NCBI RefSeq assembly: GCF_011762125.1 | Contig: NZ_JAASQN010000001.1 | Location: 620,001 to 684,000, forward strand | DNA length: 64,000 bases | Source of the DNA: Sphingopyxis panaciterrae | GTDB lineage: Bacteria; Pseudomonadota; Alphaproteobacteria; Sphingomonadales; Sphingomonadaceae | Reading direction: 5' to 3' | Shown: in pieces, positions 24,727 through 32,805 of the stretch | Numbering within the stretch: the first letter of the stretch is position 1 | Layout: each line of letters starts with the position of its first letter | Program-made: the position numbers and the translations under genes | The notes under the pieces: model-generated | What the model saw: only the letters and a program-made list of their open reading frames with translations | Told to the model about the DNA's origin: nothing | Database searches by the model: none

Positions 24727-26087
24727 GAGACGACCGGCAGGGTCAGCCGGACGCGCAGCCCGTGCGGCGGATTGGGTCCGAGATGCATCGTGCCGCCGTG
24801 CAGATGCGCGATGGTTTCGACGAGCGACAGGCCCAGCCCCGCACCCGCGCCGCCGCGCGCCGGGTCGAGGCGGACAAAGCGCCGTGCCGCATCCGCTCGC
24901 TCGCGCTCGCTGAGCCCGGCGCCATCGTCGCTTGCGGTCAGGGTGATCCGGTTGCCGCCGATATCCTGCGCGTCGATCCGGATCGCCGATCCGCCGGCGG
25001 CATATTTGAGGGCGTTGTCGACGAGGTTCGAAAGCGCTCGCACCAGGAGTTCGCGGTGCGCGAAGATCGCCAGTTCGGACGGCGCATCGACGGCGATCGT
25101 AAAACCGCGGTCTTCGGCGAGGGGGCCATAGACTTCGGCCAGATCGTCGAGCATCGGGCGCAGCGCGAAGCGGGTGAACTGGTCGCGGCCGATGCCGGCT
25201 TCGGCACGGCTGATCTCGAGCGCCGTGTCGAGCAGCCGGTGCAGGCTGTCGGCCTCCTCAATCGCGTCGGCGATCGCCGCCTGCGCCGCGGGCTCGTCCG
25301 TGCGCCCAAGTCCTTGTTCGAGGCGGGCCTTCAGCCGCGACACTGGCGAGCGCAGGTCGTGCGCCATCGAATCGGTCACCATGCGCAATTCGCGCACCAG
25401 CCCGGCGATCCGGCCGAACATCGCGTTGATCGAAACCGCGAGCCGGTCAAAGGCATCGCCGGTTTCGTCGCGTTCGACGCGCGTATCGAGCTTGCCGCCG
25501 ACGAATGCATGGGCGGCGCGTGAGAAGACGTCGATGCGGCGTGCCAGGATCCATGCGACGAGTATCGCCATCAGCGCCGCGATCACGATGCCGACGGCGA
25601 GGGCGTAGAGAAAGGCGGTCTCGCTGGCGCGCGCCAGTTGGCGCTCGGCGTCGAGTATCTCTCCGGTCAGCAAGGCGTAGCCGCCGGGCAGCCGCGTCGT
25701 CACCACGCCCAGCGATTCGGGTGCCGTCGCACCGGAGCGATAGAGCTGGATCCGCTGCCAGCGCGCGGTGTCGGCGACCGTGGACGGCCATTGGCGCAGA
25801 TTGCCCGTCAAACGGCGGCCGTCGGGGCCCTTGAGCAGGACGATGAAATTGCGATCGTCGCGCGCTTTTAACCGATAGTCGATCGCCTCGACGAGGCCGG
25901 GCAGGCCTTGCTGGCGGTAATCGTCGACCAGATCGTCGCGGGCGACCTCGGCCGCCGTGCGCGCGTCGGACAGCAACGTCGCCGAGGTGAAGCGGTGGAC
26001 GACGGTCAAACCGAGCGCCAGCGCTGCGACCTGCGCGAGCACAAGCAGCAGCGTCAGGCGAACGATCGTGCCATGGCTCCATCGCAT
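24723..26087 (-). CDS. Two-component sensor histidine kinase
   Basis: 454 residues. Two membrane spans (about 10-30 and 158-180) bracket a periplasmic sensor of roughly 125 residues. A HAMP linker, a HisKA domain with the phosphorylated His in MAHDLRSPVSRL, and an HATPase domain with N (NLVDNALKYA), G1 (DDGAGLS) and G2 (GAGLGLS) boxes follow. It starts 12 bases after the response-regulator stop, so they are a cognate pair. The pair follows the lysyl-PG synthase operon on the same strand. It may sense envelope stress or acid, but no ligand can be read from the sensor. Confidence 0.9.
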   Translation of the reverse strand: MRWSHGTIVRLTLLLVLAQVAALALGLTVVHRFTSATLLSDARTAAEVARDDLVDDYRQQGLPGLVEAIDYRLKARDDRNFIVLLKGPDGRRLTGNLRQWPSTVADTARWQRIQLYRSGATAPESLGVVTTRLPGGYALLTGEILDAERQLARASETAFLYALAVGIVIAALMAILVAWILARRIDVFSRAAHAFVGGKLDTRVERDETGDAFDRLAVSINAMFGRIAGLVRELRMVTDSMAHDLRSPVSRLKARLEQGLGRTDEPAAQAAIADAIEEADSLHRLLDTALEISRAEAGIGRDQFTRFALRPMLDDLAEVYGPLAEDRGFTIAVDAPSELAIFAHRELLVRALSNLVDNALKYAAGGSAIRIDAQDIGGNRITLTASDDGAGLSERERADAARRFVRLDPARGGAGAGLGLSLVETIAHLHGGTMHLGPNPPHGLRVRLTLPVVS

Positions 26088-26099
26088 CGCGTTCGGACC

Positions 26100-26786
26100 C
26101 TAATCCGGATGGCCGAGCATATAGCCGGCGCCGCGAATGGTGTGGACGAGCGGCTTGTCGAAATCATCGTCGATCTTGCGGCGCAGGCGGCTCACATGGA
26201 CGTCGACGACATTGGTGCCGGGATCGAAATGATACTCCCAGACGCCCTCCAGCATCATCGTCCGGGTCACGACCTGGTCCTTGTGGCGCAGCAGATATTC
26301 GAGCAGCCGGAACTCGCGCGGCTGCAGCTCGATGCGCTTGCCGGCGCGGGTCACGCGCCGGTTGAGCAGGTTCATTTCGAGATCCTCGCATGCCAGCATC
26401 GTTTCGGCCGCGATGCCACCCGACGGACGCGCCATCAGCAGCTTTAACCGCGCGAGCAGTTCCGAAAAGGCGAACGGTTTGGTCAGATAATCATTGGCGC
26501 CCGAGGTCAGCCCCTCGACCCGCGCATCGACGGCGCCCAGCGAGGAGAGGATGATGATCGGGGTCGCGATATGGGCGGCGCGCACCGCGGCGAGGACCGC
26601 CATGCCGTCGATGCCCGGCAGCATGCGGTCGAGGACGATCGCGTCGTAGCTGCCGTCGGTCGCGTGGAACAGGCCGTCGCGCCCGTCGGCGACATGGTCG
26701 ACGAGAAAGCCTTCTCCCGTCAGCCCCTTGCAGACAAAGTCCGCGGTCGTCCGGTCGTCCTCGATCACCAATATCTTCTGCGACAT
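26100..26786 (-). CDS. OmpR/PhoB-family response regulator
   Basis: 228 residues. The receiver domain (1-115) has the acidic pair in IEDDRT, the phospho-acceptor Asp in AIVLDRMLPG and the Lys in DYLTKPF. The C-terminal winged helix (about 130-225) has ELQPREFRLLEYLL and NVVDVHVSRLRRKID. The start at 26786 gives a standard receiver N-terminus (MSQKILVIEDD); the frame upstream has no homology. It is followed by its kinase. It lies 59 bases after the MprF-like gene, so either co-transcription or a separate promoter is possible. Confidence 0.9.
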   Translation of the reverse strand: MSQKILVIEDDRTTADFVCKGLTGEGFLVDHVADGRDGLFHATDGSYDAIVLDRMLPGIDGMAVLAAVRAAHIATPIIILSSLGAVDARVEGLTSGANDYLTKPFAFSELLARLKLLMARPSGGIAAETMLACEDLEMNLLNRRVTRAGKRIELQPREFRLLEYLLRHKDQVVTRTMMLEGVWEYHFDPGTNVVDVHVSRLRRKIDDDFDKPLVHTIRGAGYMLGHPD

Positions 26787-26845
26787 AGCGAAACTTTCCA
26801 GCCCGCAGGCATAGGTCCGGTTACTGTCTATAGCCGCTTGTACCG

Positions 26846-29470
26846 TCATGGCGAAGATGGCGCGGCGTGCGCGGGCTCGCGCGGCGTCCCGGCGGCGTCG
26901 GCGCGGCTCCCGCGGGCGCGAACCGGGCGCGAGACGATCTGGTGGAGCGCGGTCATGCCGCTGGCAAAGGCCATGCCGCGCGGCCCGGCAATATAGCGCG
27001 GTTCCCAATGGGTCGCGAACTTGGCCTTATAGTTTCTGAGGCCCTGGAAACCATAGAGCATTTCGCCATGCCGGAACAGAAAAGCGGCGCTGCGCGCCCA
27101 GGCCGGCGCCAGCCTGCGCCCGTCGATTCCGGCCAGCGGCGCGATCCCCAGGGTGAACCATCGATACGCCTCGGTCTGCGCGTGCTGGATCAGGCGAAGG
27201 AACAGGAAATCCATCACGCCATAGGGGACATCGTGCGCGTGGCGCATCAGGTCGACCGACATTTCCTCGTGGTTCGGGGTCGCGAGGATATTGGCAAAGG
27301 CGATGATGCGCCCGCCGACGCGCACGACGGCGCAGGGGAAATGCACCATATAGGCGGGATCGAAGCTGCCGAGGCTGAAGGCCTTTTCGCGCTGTTTCTT
27401 CGCCGCGAGCCATTCGTCCGACACGGCCTTGAGTTCGGGCAGATGCCGTTCGACCGCGGCCGGGGGGATGATCGCGAAGGTCGCGCCCGCCTCGATCGCG
27501 CGGCGCTCGGCGTGGCGCAGCGACTTGGCCTGCGGGCCCGCCAGCGAAAAGGCGGCGAGTTCGACGCGTGCTTCCTCGCCATATTTGACGATCGACAGGC
27601 CAAGGTCGATCGCCGGGGGCAGGCAGGCGGCGCTGATCTGATAGATCAGGATGCGGCCCTGCGCGGCATCGGCGCGTTCGCGCAATTTCCAGAGCAGGTC
27701 GGCCCAGCGTTCCTCGCGCCCCACGGGGTCGCCCATCACGATCCAGTTCGCGCCCTGCACCCGGTACATCAGGAAGGCGTCGCCTTCCTCGGCGAGCAGG
27801 AAATGCTTGTCGCCGGTGAAGGCGAGGAAGGCATCGCTATGGCCGGCGAGCGCCAAGGCCGGCGCGAGCCGGTCGAGCGCGACGCTGTCGTTACCCGCTG
27901 CACGCGAAGAGGGTATGAGCAGGCGCCAGAGCGCCAGACCGGCGATCAGCACGGCGATGCCGAACAGGGCACGCAGGAAGCGCGGGGCGTCGCCGTTCAG
28001 GCTGAACTGCCACCACAGGCTGTTGGTATAGGCGACATGCTTGTAAGCGAAGAAGCCTGCGAAAGCGGAGGAGAGCAGCGCGGTCATCGCGGCGACGGTC
28101 CAGCCGGTCGACAGCGGTGCGTCGAGCAGCGACGTGGTGCGATAGAAAGCGGGCCGGCTCCATTGCAGCGCGGCGCAGATTGCCGACAGGATCAGCGCTT
28201 CCTCATAATCGAACCCCTTGGCGAGCGAGAACAGGATGGCGGCAAGCAGCAGCGCGCGCGTCGCGGCGAAGGCGCCGTCGAGGCGGCGCAGCAATCCGGG
28301 CGCAAGGAAGAGCAGCAGCGCCCCCGACAGGCTGGCGGCAATATGCGAAGCCTCGACGAAGGGCAGTGGTACGATATGCCGCAAATCGTGCATGCGGCCC
28401 GTCTCGGCGGGGGTCGCACTCGACAGGAGCAGGATCAGCCCGCCGGCGAAGGCCAGCGCGGCGAGCAGCGGCGGTGCCAGTTCGCGAAGCAGCGACTGGC
28501 CGGCTTGCGCAACCTCCTTTGCCGGCCGCCGCCAGGCCTTGCCTTCGTGCAGCGCCAGCAGCAGCGCCGCGAGCAGGAGCGGCAGGAGATAATAGATCAC
28601 CCGATACGCCAGCAGCGCGGCGAGCAGCTGCGCCTTGTCGCCGGGGACGGCCGCGATCACCACCGCCTCGAACACGCCGAGGCCGCCGGGCACATGGCTG
28701 ATCAGCGCTGCGATGATCGCGAGTGCATAGCCGAGGAAGAAAGCGGGATAAGCCGCCGGGTCGGGGGCGGGAAGCAGGACGTAAAGCGCCGCGCTGGCGG
28801 CGGCGAGATCGAGCGCGGCGATGGCGGTCATCGCGGCGCTGCGCTTCAGGTCCGGAAGCGGGGTGCGCCAGCCGCCGATGGCGACCGCCTCGACCCCGAA
28901 ATGACGCAGCAGCAGGGGGACGAGGCACAGGGTCATGACCACCAGGCCGGCGATATGCAGCCAGTGCAGCGACACGCCCCAATCGAAGAGCGGCAATATC
29001 TGCGTGCTCGTCATCGCGGCCAGCCCGGCGAGGAGGATGACGCCGTTCCAGAAGCTGAGGCTGGCGAGCGCGATCACGCTGCCGACCTCGCCGCCGCTGA
29101 GGCCCGCCGCGCGATAGATGCGATAGCGCGCCGATCCGCCGGTGAGCAGCGCCAGCCCGAGGTTATGGCTGAGCGTGTAGCTGGTGAACGAGGCGAGCGC
29201 ATAGGTCCGCCAGGGCAGGCCCCGGCCGATGACCCGCAGCGCGAACCGATCGTAAAGGGTGAGCATCAAATAGCTCGCCGCGGTCAGCAGCAGCGCCGCG
29301 GCGACCTGTCCGGCCGAGAGTGCGTCGAAGGCGTGGCGGATCTGGTGCGGGCGAACCGAATGGAGCAGCTTCGACAGCGCGGTCAGGCCGAGCATGGCGA
29401 CGAGCAGCGCCGCGCCGATCGACAGCAATTGCCGGTGGCGCCCGCCCCATGTCATGGCGTTCGTGAACAT
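26846..29470 (-). CDS. mprF: MprF/LpiA-like phosphatidylglycerol lysyltransferase with flippase domain
   Basis: About 874 residues. The N-terminal half has about 14 membrane spans (flippase, with the family's SGGEVGSVIALASLSFWNG and SHVPGGLGVFE motifs). The C-terminal third (from about 540) is the soluble synthase domain (DUF2156) with FLAFTGDKHFLL, WIVMGDPVG and the closing GLRNYKAKF..WEPRY. It transfers lysine or another amino acid from a charged tRNA to phosphatidylglycerol, making the surface less negative. The start at 29470 is 2 bases after the DUF2147 stop; the longer frame overlaps that gene. In Agrobacterium and Rhizobium the homologue LpiA pairs with AcvB. A VirJ/AcvB-like gene is in this same operon. 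Confidence 0.9.
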   Translation of the reverse strand: MFTNAMTWGGRHRQLLSIGAALLVAMLGLTALSKLLHSVRPHQIRHAFDALSAGQVAAALLLTAASYLMLTLYDRFALRVIGRGLPWRTYALASFTSYTLSHNLGLALLTGGSARYRIYRAAGLSGGEVGSVIALASLSFWNGVILLAGLAAMTSTQILPLFDWGVSLHWLHIAGLVVMTLCLVPLLLRHFGVEAVAIGGWRTPLPDLKRSAAMTAIAALDLAAASAALYVLLPAPDPAAYPAFFLGYALAIIAALISHVPGGLGVFEAVVIAAVPGDKAQLLAALLAYRVIYYLLPLLLAALLLALHEGKAWRRPAKEVAQAGQSLLRELAPPLLAALAFAGGLILLLSSATPAETGRMHDLRHIVPLPFVEASHIAASLSGALLLFLAPGLLRRLDGAFAATRALLLAAILFSLAKGFDYEEALILSAICAALQWSRPAFYRTTSLLDAPLSTGWTVAAMTALLSSAFAGFFAYKHVAYTNSLWWQFSLNGDAPRFLRALFGIAVLIAGLALWRLLIPSSRAAGNDSVALDRLAPALALAGHSDAFLAFTGDKHFLLAEEGDAFLMYRVQGANWIVMGDPVGREERWADLLWKLRERADAAQGRILIYQISAACLPPAIDLGLSIVKYGEEARVELAAFSLAGPQAKSLRHAERRAIEAGATFAIIPPAAVERHLPELKAVSDEWLAAKKQREKAFSLGSFDPAYMVHFPCAVVRVGGRIIAFANILATPNHEEMSVDLMRHAHDVPYGVMDFLFLRLIQHAQTEAYRWFTLGIAPLAGIDGRRLAPAWARSAAFLFRHGEMLYGFQGLRNYKAKFATHWEPRYIAGPRGMAFASGMTALHQIVSRPVRARGSRADAAGTPREPAHAAPSSP

Positions 29471-29472
29471 CG

Positions 29473-29868
29473 TCACCGCCGCGTCCACAACTGATGCTTG
29501 CAGATGAGACCGCCCAAGATGCAGCCCGATATGCGCAGGCTGTCCGGTGTTTTTTGTTCGATCGTGGAATAAAAGCGGCGCCCCTGATCGGGGACATAGA
29601 CCTGTCCCGTCCAGTGGCCCGCACCGCTCGCGCGGTAATCGCTGAGCAATTCGGTGCCCACGAGCGCGGTCACCCCGGCGTCGCGTGCGTCGGCGATCGC
29701 CTTGGGACCGGCCCAGACGATATGGCCGCAGAGGAGCTGCCCGCAGCTGTGCGTGCGGACGAGGATCGTGCCCTTGGGATTCTGCCACAGCCCGAACGGC
29801 GTCGGGGCGGGCACCGCGCCGGCGCTGCCGGACAGCGCCAGAAGCAGCGCCATGGCCAAAAGCCTCAT
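29473..29868 (-). CDS. DUF2147 secreted protein
   Basis: 131 residues. A signal peptide (1-18, ending AGA) is followed by a DUF2147 domain: FGLWQNPKG, two cysteines in HSCGQLLCGHIVW, GQVYVPDQGRRFYS, and a closing GCILGGLICKHQLWTR. These small beta-rich proteins are probably periplasmic and have no settled function. The start at 29868 gives the signal peptide; the frame from 29922 runs into the upstream gene. It is packed 1-2 bases from both neighbours, so it is part of the lysyl-PG operon, which may hint at a role in envelope lipid handling. Confidence 0.85.
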   Translation of the reverse strand: MRLLAMALLLALSGSAGAVPAPTPFGLWQNPKGTILVRTHSCGQLLCGHIVWAGPKAIADARDAGVTALVGTELLSDYRASGAGHWTGQVYVPDQGRRFYSTIEQKTPDSLRISGCILGGLICKHQLWTRR

Positions 29869-29869
29869 C

Positions 29870-30628
29870 TCATTCGCTCCTTGCTGTTCGGGCGTCGCGG
29901 ATCGCGGGCCAGATCGCCGCATCGAGGGCGCGATCGTCCGAATTCAGCCGGTGTCCGCCCGGCAGGGTGATGCGCCGGACATTCGGCATCTGCAGTTCGG
30001 GGCACAGGCTTCCCGCTTCGTCGGCGCCGTGGACGCAGGTCACAGGCACCCAGCGGAGGCTTGATGCGGTGGGATAGGCGCGCTGGTCGGGAATCTCGAA
30101 GCCGGCAAGTTCGATCGGCGAGGCGCGAAAGATGATATCCTCGCCGGGTACGATCAGGATGACCGACCGGACCGGATGGCGTGCGGCGGCGGAGAATTGC
30201 GCGAGGCCTGCGTGCAGCATGTCGGCGCCGAACGACTGACCGATCAGCACGACATGATCGGTCTTCCCCAGCTTCATCGCATGCACCATGGCCGTCTTGA
30301 CCAGTTCGGCGGCTTCCTGCGGCGTCCGGCGCGGCGAGAAATAGGTCAGCGAATTGACGGTGACGACGGCATAGCCGCGGGCGTGCAGCCGGGCCGAAAT
30401 CCGGGGGGTCATGCCGACGCGGTTACCGAGGTCGCCCGACAGCATGACGATCGCGGGCCGCGATGGGCCGGGGGCCGCCGCCGCCATGTCGTGGAACAGC
30501 GGGCCGTTATAATAGCCGGCGTGCAGATAGGCGGCCGAAGCGACGACGAATGCGATGAGCAGGGCGATGAGCCAAGCCTTGCCGGCGACTCTCTTGCTGG
30601 GGATTTTCTTCGCGATCGGGATGGTCAT
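29870..30628 (-). CDS. VirJ/AcvB-like alpha/beta hydrolase, possible lysyl-phosphatidylglycerol hydrolase
   Basis: 252 residues. One N-terminal membrane anchor (about 18-38) precedes a VirJ-type alpha/beta hydrolase domain. The nucleophile Ser lies in GQSFGAD and the probable His in LPGGHRLN; SGDLG marks the oxyanion strand. Agrobacterium AcvB, which contains this domain, hydrolyses lysyl-phosphatidylglycerol made by LpiA and is needed for virulence. Here only the single C-terminal-type domain is present, as in VirJ. It is the first gene of an operon with DUF2147 and the MprF-like synthase, which fits a make-and-remove control of lysyl-PG. Periplasmic side. Confidence 0.8.
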   Translation of the reverse strand: MTIPIAKKIPSKRVAGKAWLIALLIAFVVASAAYLHAGYYNGPLFHDMAAAAPGPSRPAIVMLSGDLGNRVGMTPRISARLHARGYAVVTVNSLTYFSPRRTPQEAAELVKTAMVHAMKLGKTDHVVLIGQSFGADMLHAGLAQFSAAARHPVRSVILIVPGEDIIFRASPIELAGFEIPDQRAYPTASSLRWVPVTCVHGADEAGSLCPELQMPNVRRITLPGGHRLNSDDRALDAAIWPAIRDARTARSE

Positions 30629-30862
30629 CGCACCTGGCTTTCGCTTCCGGACGGACGGAAGATAGGCGGTTGCGTCCGGCCGGAAGCTGGCCCGAGGATT
30701 ACGATATTGTCATGTTGCGGCCATGCCCCGGTTGGATCGCCGGTCCTAGAAGGAAGGGGTCCAAGGCGGGACCATCCCCCGGCTCCCTGTTGCCTCCGGC
30801 CTCCGCCTGGACAATCCGGTTCGTTCCGTCCGCGCTTGCGTGGATGCTATGGAGTAAAGAAT

Positions 30863-31054
30863 ATGGCACGCTTTCATACGCTTATCGGTCTCGGCATTGC
30901 ATCGACGATGATGATCTCGGCGCCGGTCTTTGCCGCGACGTCCACGGCTCCGGCGACTGCCAAGCCCGCAACGCAGCAGGCCGCGGCTTCGAAGCACGTC
31001 GTGTCGGCACGGCACGCGCACCCCGCGAAGACCGCCAAGAAGGCCGCTCACTGA
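30863..31054 (+). CDS. Small secreted Ala/Lys/His-rich protein
   Basis: 63 residues: a signal peptide (1-24, ending VFAA) and a low-complexity tail of Ala, Thr, Lys and His (ATAKPAT, KHVVSARHAHPAK). A GGAG box lies 8 bases before the ATG. The composition resembles enterobacterial acid-shock protein Asr and similar small basic periplasmic proteins, but the homology is not demonstrable by eye. It is divergent from the VirJ-like/MprF operon, whose relatives are acid-induced in rhizobia. A hairpin with a short T run follows at 31118. The gene is real by its start signals and signal peptide; the role is a guess. Confidence 0.65.
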   Translation: MARFHTLIGLGIASTMMISAPVFAATSTAPATAKPATQQAAASKHVVSARHAHPAKTAKKAAH

Positions 31055-31117
31055 CGAAGAACACGCAGCCTGCGAGGGCATGACCCCGGCACAAGCCGCC
31101 CTGAAGCAGTCCGCTGT

Positions 31118-31155
31118 CCGGCCAGTTTCCCGATCCCGGGGAACTGGCCGGTTTC
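31118..31155 (+). terminator. Hairpin terminator
   Basis: CCGGCCAGTT (31118-31127) pairs with AACTGGCCGG (31142-31151), extended inward with one mismatch, and TTTCG follows. It lies between the small secreted protein and the convergent carboxylesterase and could serve both. Confidence 0.6.
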
Positions 31156-31194
31156 GTATGTCGTGTCGAGATTAGATGGGGAAAGCCACTCGGG

Positions 31195-32805
31195 TCATTT
31201 CTTCGCGTCGGGTGCGGCAAAACTGCCGATGCCGAAAATCGAACGACCCGGATATTGCGGCATCCGGTCGACGAGCAGGTCGACGCCACGGTCACCCTTG
31301 TACCGCGCGAAATGGTCGCCCAGTTCCATCAGTCCGGGCGCGGCGGTGGCGAAGCGCGGCCAGTGCGGCAGGTCGCCGCCATTGGGGTCGCCGCGCTTGA
31401 CGAAATTGACCCAATAGCCGGACATGCGCCGCGCAATCTCCCGATCCACATCCGTGAACGGGCGTCCGGGCGATGCGTGCAGGCTATCGAAGACATAGGG
31501 TATTTCGGCCGAATGAAAGGCGCCGAACATCGCCGACCCCGGCCCGGGTTCGGGATGGGTAAAATAATAAGCGAACAGCGGCGCGTGATGATCCGCCGCC
31601 CAGTCGATGACCGAGGCTTGCCCATAGAGGCGGGTCAGGCGGCGATTGGCGGCGATTGCCGCCCCATCGTCCGCTGGGGTCGTGCCGAGAAGCTGTGCCG
31701 CGGATGCGGTGTCGCCGGCCATCCGCGCCGCTCGCGCCGTCACCTCCGCCGCCGTCGTGCGGAAATAATCGGGGTTGAGGACGCCTTCGTCGGCGGTCAG
31801 CCCGACCATGACCGGTACGGCGCGCCGCCGGCCTTCGGCTTCGAGCGCGGCGATTTGTCCGGGGACGATCGTGCCGTCGACGACCGGGCCCAGCAGGGGC
31901 ATGCCGCCGACGTCTGCGGTTCCGGCAAGCGGCCCGGCGTCGAGGAGCGCCATCACCTGTTCGGCGGGCAGCTGCCTGAGCGCGCCGACATCGGCAAGCT
32001 TGGCGCGCGCGAGCAGGTCGTCGCCGCGGCGATAGGCATCGTCGCGCTGCGGCAATGGCGTTTCGATGATACCGCTCTGTGCAATCGCGCGCGCGAAAAG
32101 GCCGTCGGCTTGCGGTGAAAGCAGCAGCATATGCACCGCCATCGCCCCCGCCGACTGACCCGCGACGGTCACCTGCCCGGGGTCGCCGCCAAAGGCGCCG
32201 ATATTGCGCTGCGTCCAGCGGAGTGCGGCCAAGATATCCTGCAGCCCGAAATTGGTGCCGCTGCCCGGGTCTCCCGCCCCTGCGTGGAAACCCGCGAAGC
32301 CGAAGACGCCGAGCCGGTAATTGATCGAGACGACGACGATGCCCTGCCGCGCAAGCGCCGCGCCATCATAGATCGGGACCGAATTCGACCCCGACATGAA
32401 GGCGCCGCCATGGATCCACAGCATCACCGGCAGCGGCCGGGCGCCCCGCTTTTCCGGCGCCCAGACATTGAGCGTCAGGCAATCCTCCGAAACCGGAGCG
32501 GGGGTCACATATTCGCTTGTCCACGGACCGAAGCCGTCGGGGGTGATCGGCTGCATGCAGGCGGCGCCGTGCGTTGTTGCATCGCGGCTGCCCTGCCATG
32601 CGGGCGGCGCTTCGGGCGGGGCCCAGCGCCGTTCGCCGACCGGCGGCGCGGCATAGGGGATGCCGAGGAAGCGGACGACGCCATCGTCGACCGCGCCGTG
32701 CAGCGCGCCGCTCTCGACCCTGGCCTCCTGCGCATCGACGGCCGGCGCCAGCAGCCAGGCGCACGCGAGGAGGGTTAGCCGTACCGCTGTTCGCGCGCTC
32801 TTCAT
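31195..32805 (-). CDS. Type B carboxylesterase, secreted, copy 1
   Basis: 536 residues with a signal peptide (1-25, ending VDAQ). Carboxylesterase type B fold: oxyanion HGG in WIHGGAFMSG, nucleophile elbow GQSAGA (the usual GESAGG has Gln and Ala here), the GIPYA start motif, and a late catalytic His around FGAFHSAEIPY. The ATG overlaps the stop of the esterase before it (ATGA). It is the last gene of the LacI-controlled operon. It probably removes acyl or aryl esters from glycosides in the periplasm. The two esterases are related but clearly diverged, so they may act on different bonds. Confidence 0.85.
   Translation of the reverse strand: MKSARTAVRLTLLACAWLLAPAVDAQEARVESGALHGAVDDGVVRFLGIPYAAPPVGERRWAPPEAPPAWQGSRDATTHGAACMQPITPDGFGPWTSEYVTPAPVSEDCLTLNVWAPEKRGARPLPVMLWIHGGAFMSGSNSVPIYDGAALARQGIVVVSINYRLGVFGFAGFHAGAGDPGSGTNFGLQDILAALRWTQRNIGAFGGDPGQVTVAGQSAGAMAVHMLLLSPQADGLFARAIAQSGIIETPLPQRDDAYRRGDDLLARAKLADVGALRQLPAEQVMALLDAGPLAGTADVGGMPLLGPVVDGTIVPGQIAALEAEGRRRAVPVMVGLTADEGVLNPDYFRTTAAEVTARAARMAGDTASAAQLLGTTPADDGAAIAANRRLTRLYGQASVIDWAADHHAPLFAYYFTHPEPGPGSAMFGAFHSAEIPYVFDSLHASPGRPFTDVDREIARRMSGYWVNFVKRGDPNGGDLPHWPRFATAAPGLMELGDHFARYKGDRGVDLLVDRMPQYPGRSIFGIGSFAAPDAKK

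Noticed and set aside
26867..29494. 875-residue + strand frame opposite the MprF-like gene
   Set aside because: Antisense to a gene with full MprF motifs; the translation is Gln/Arg/Gly-rich and shows no domain.
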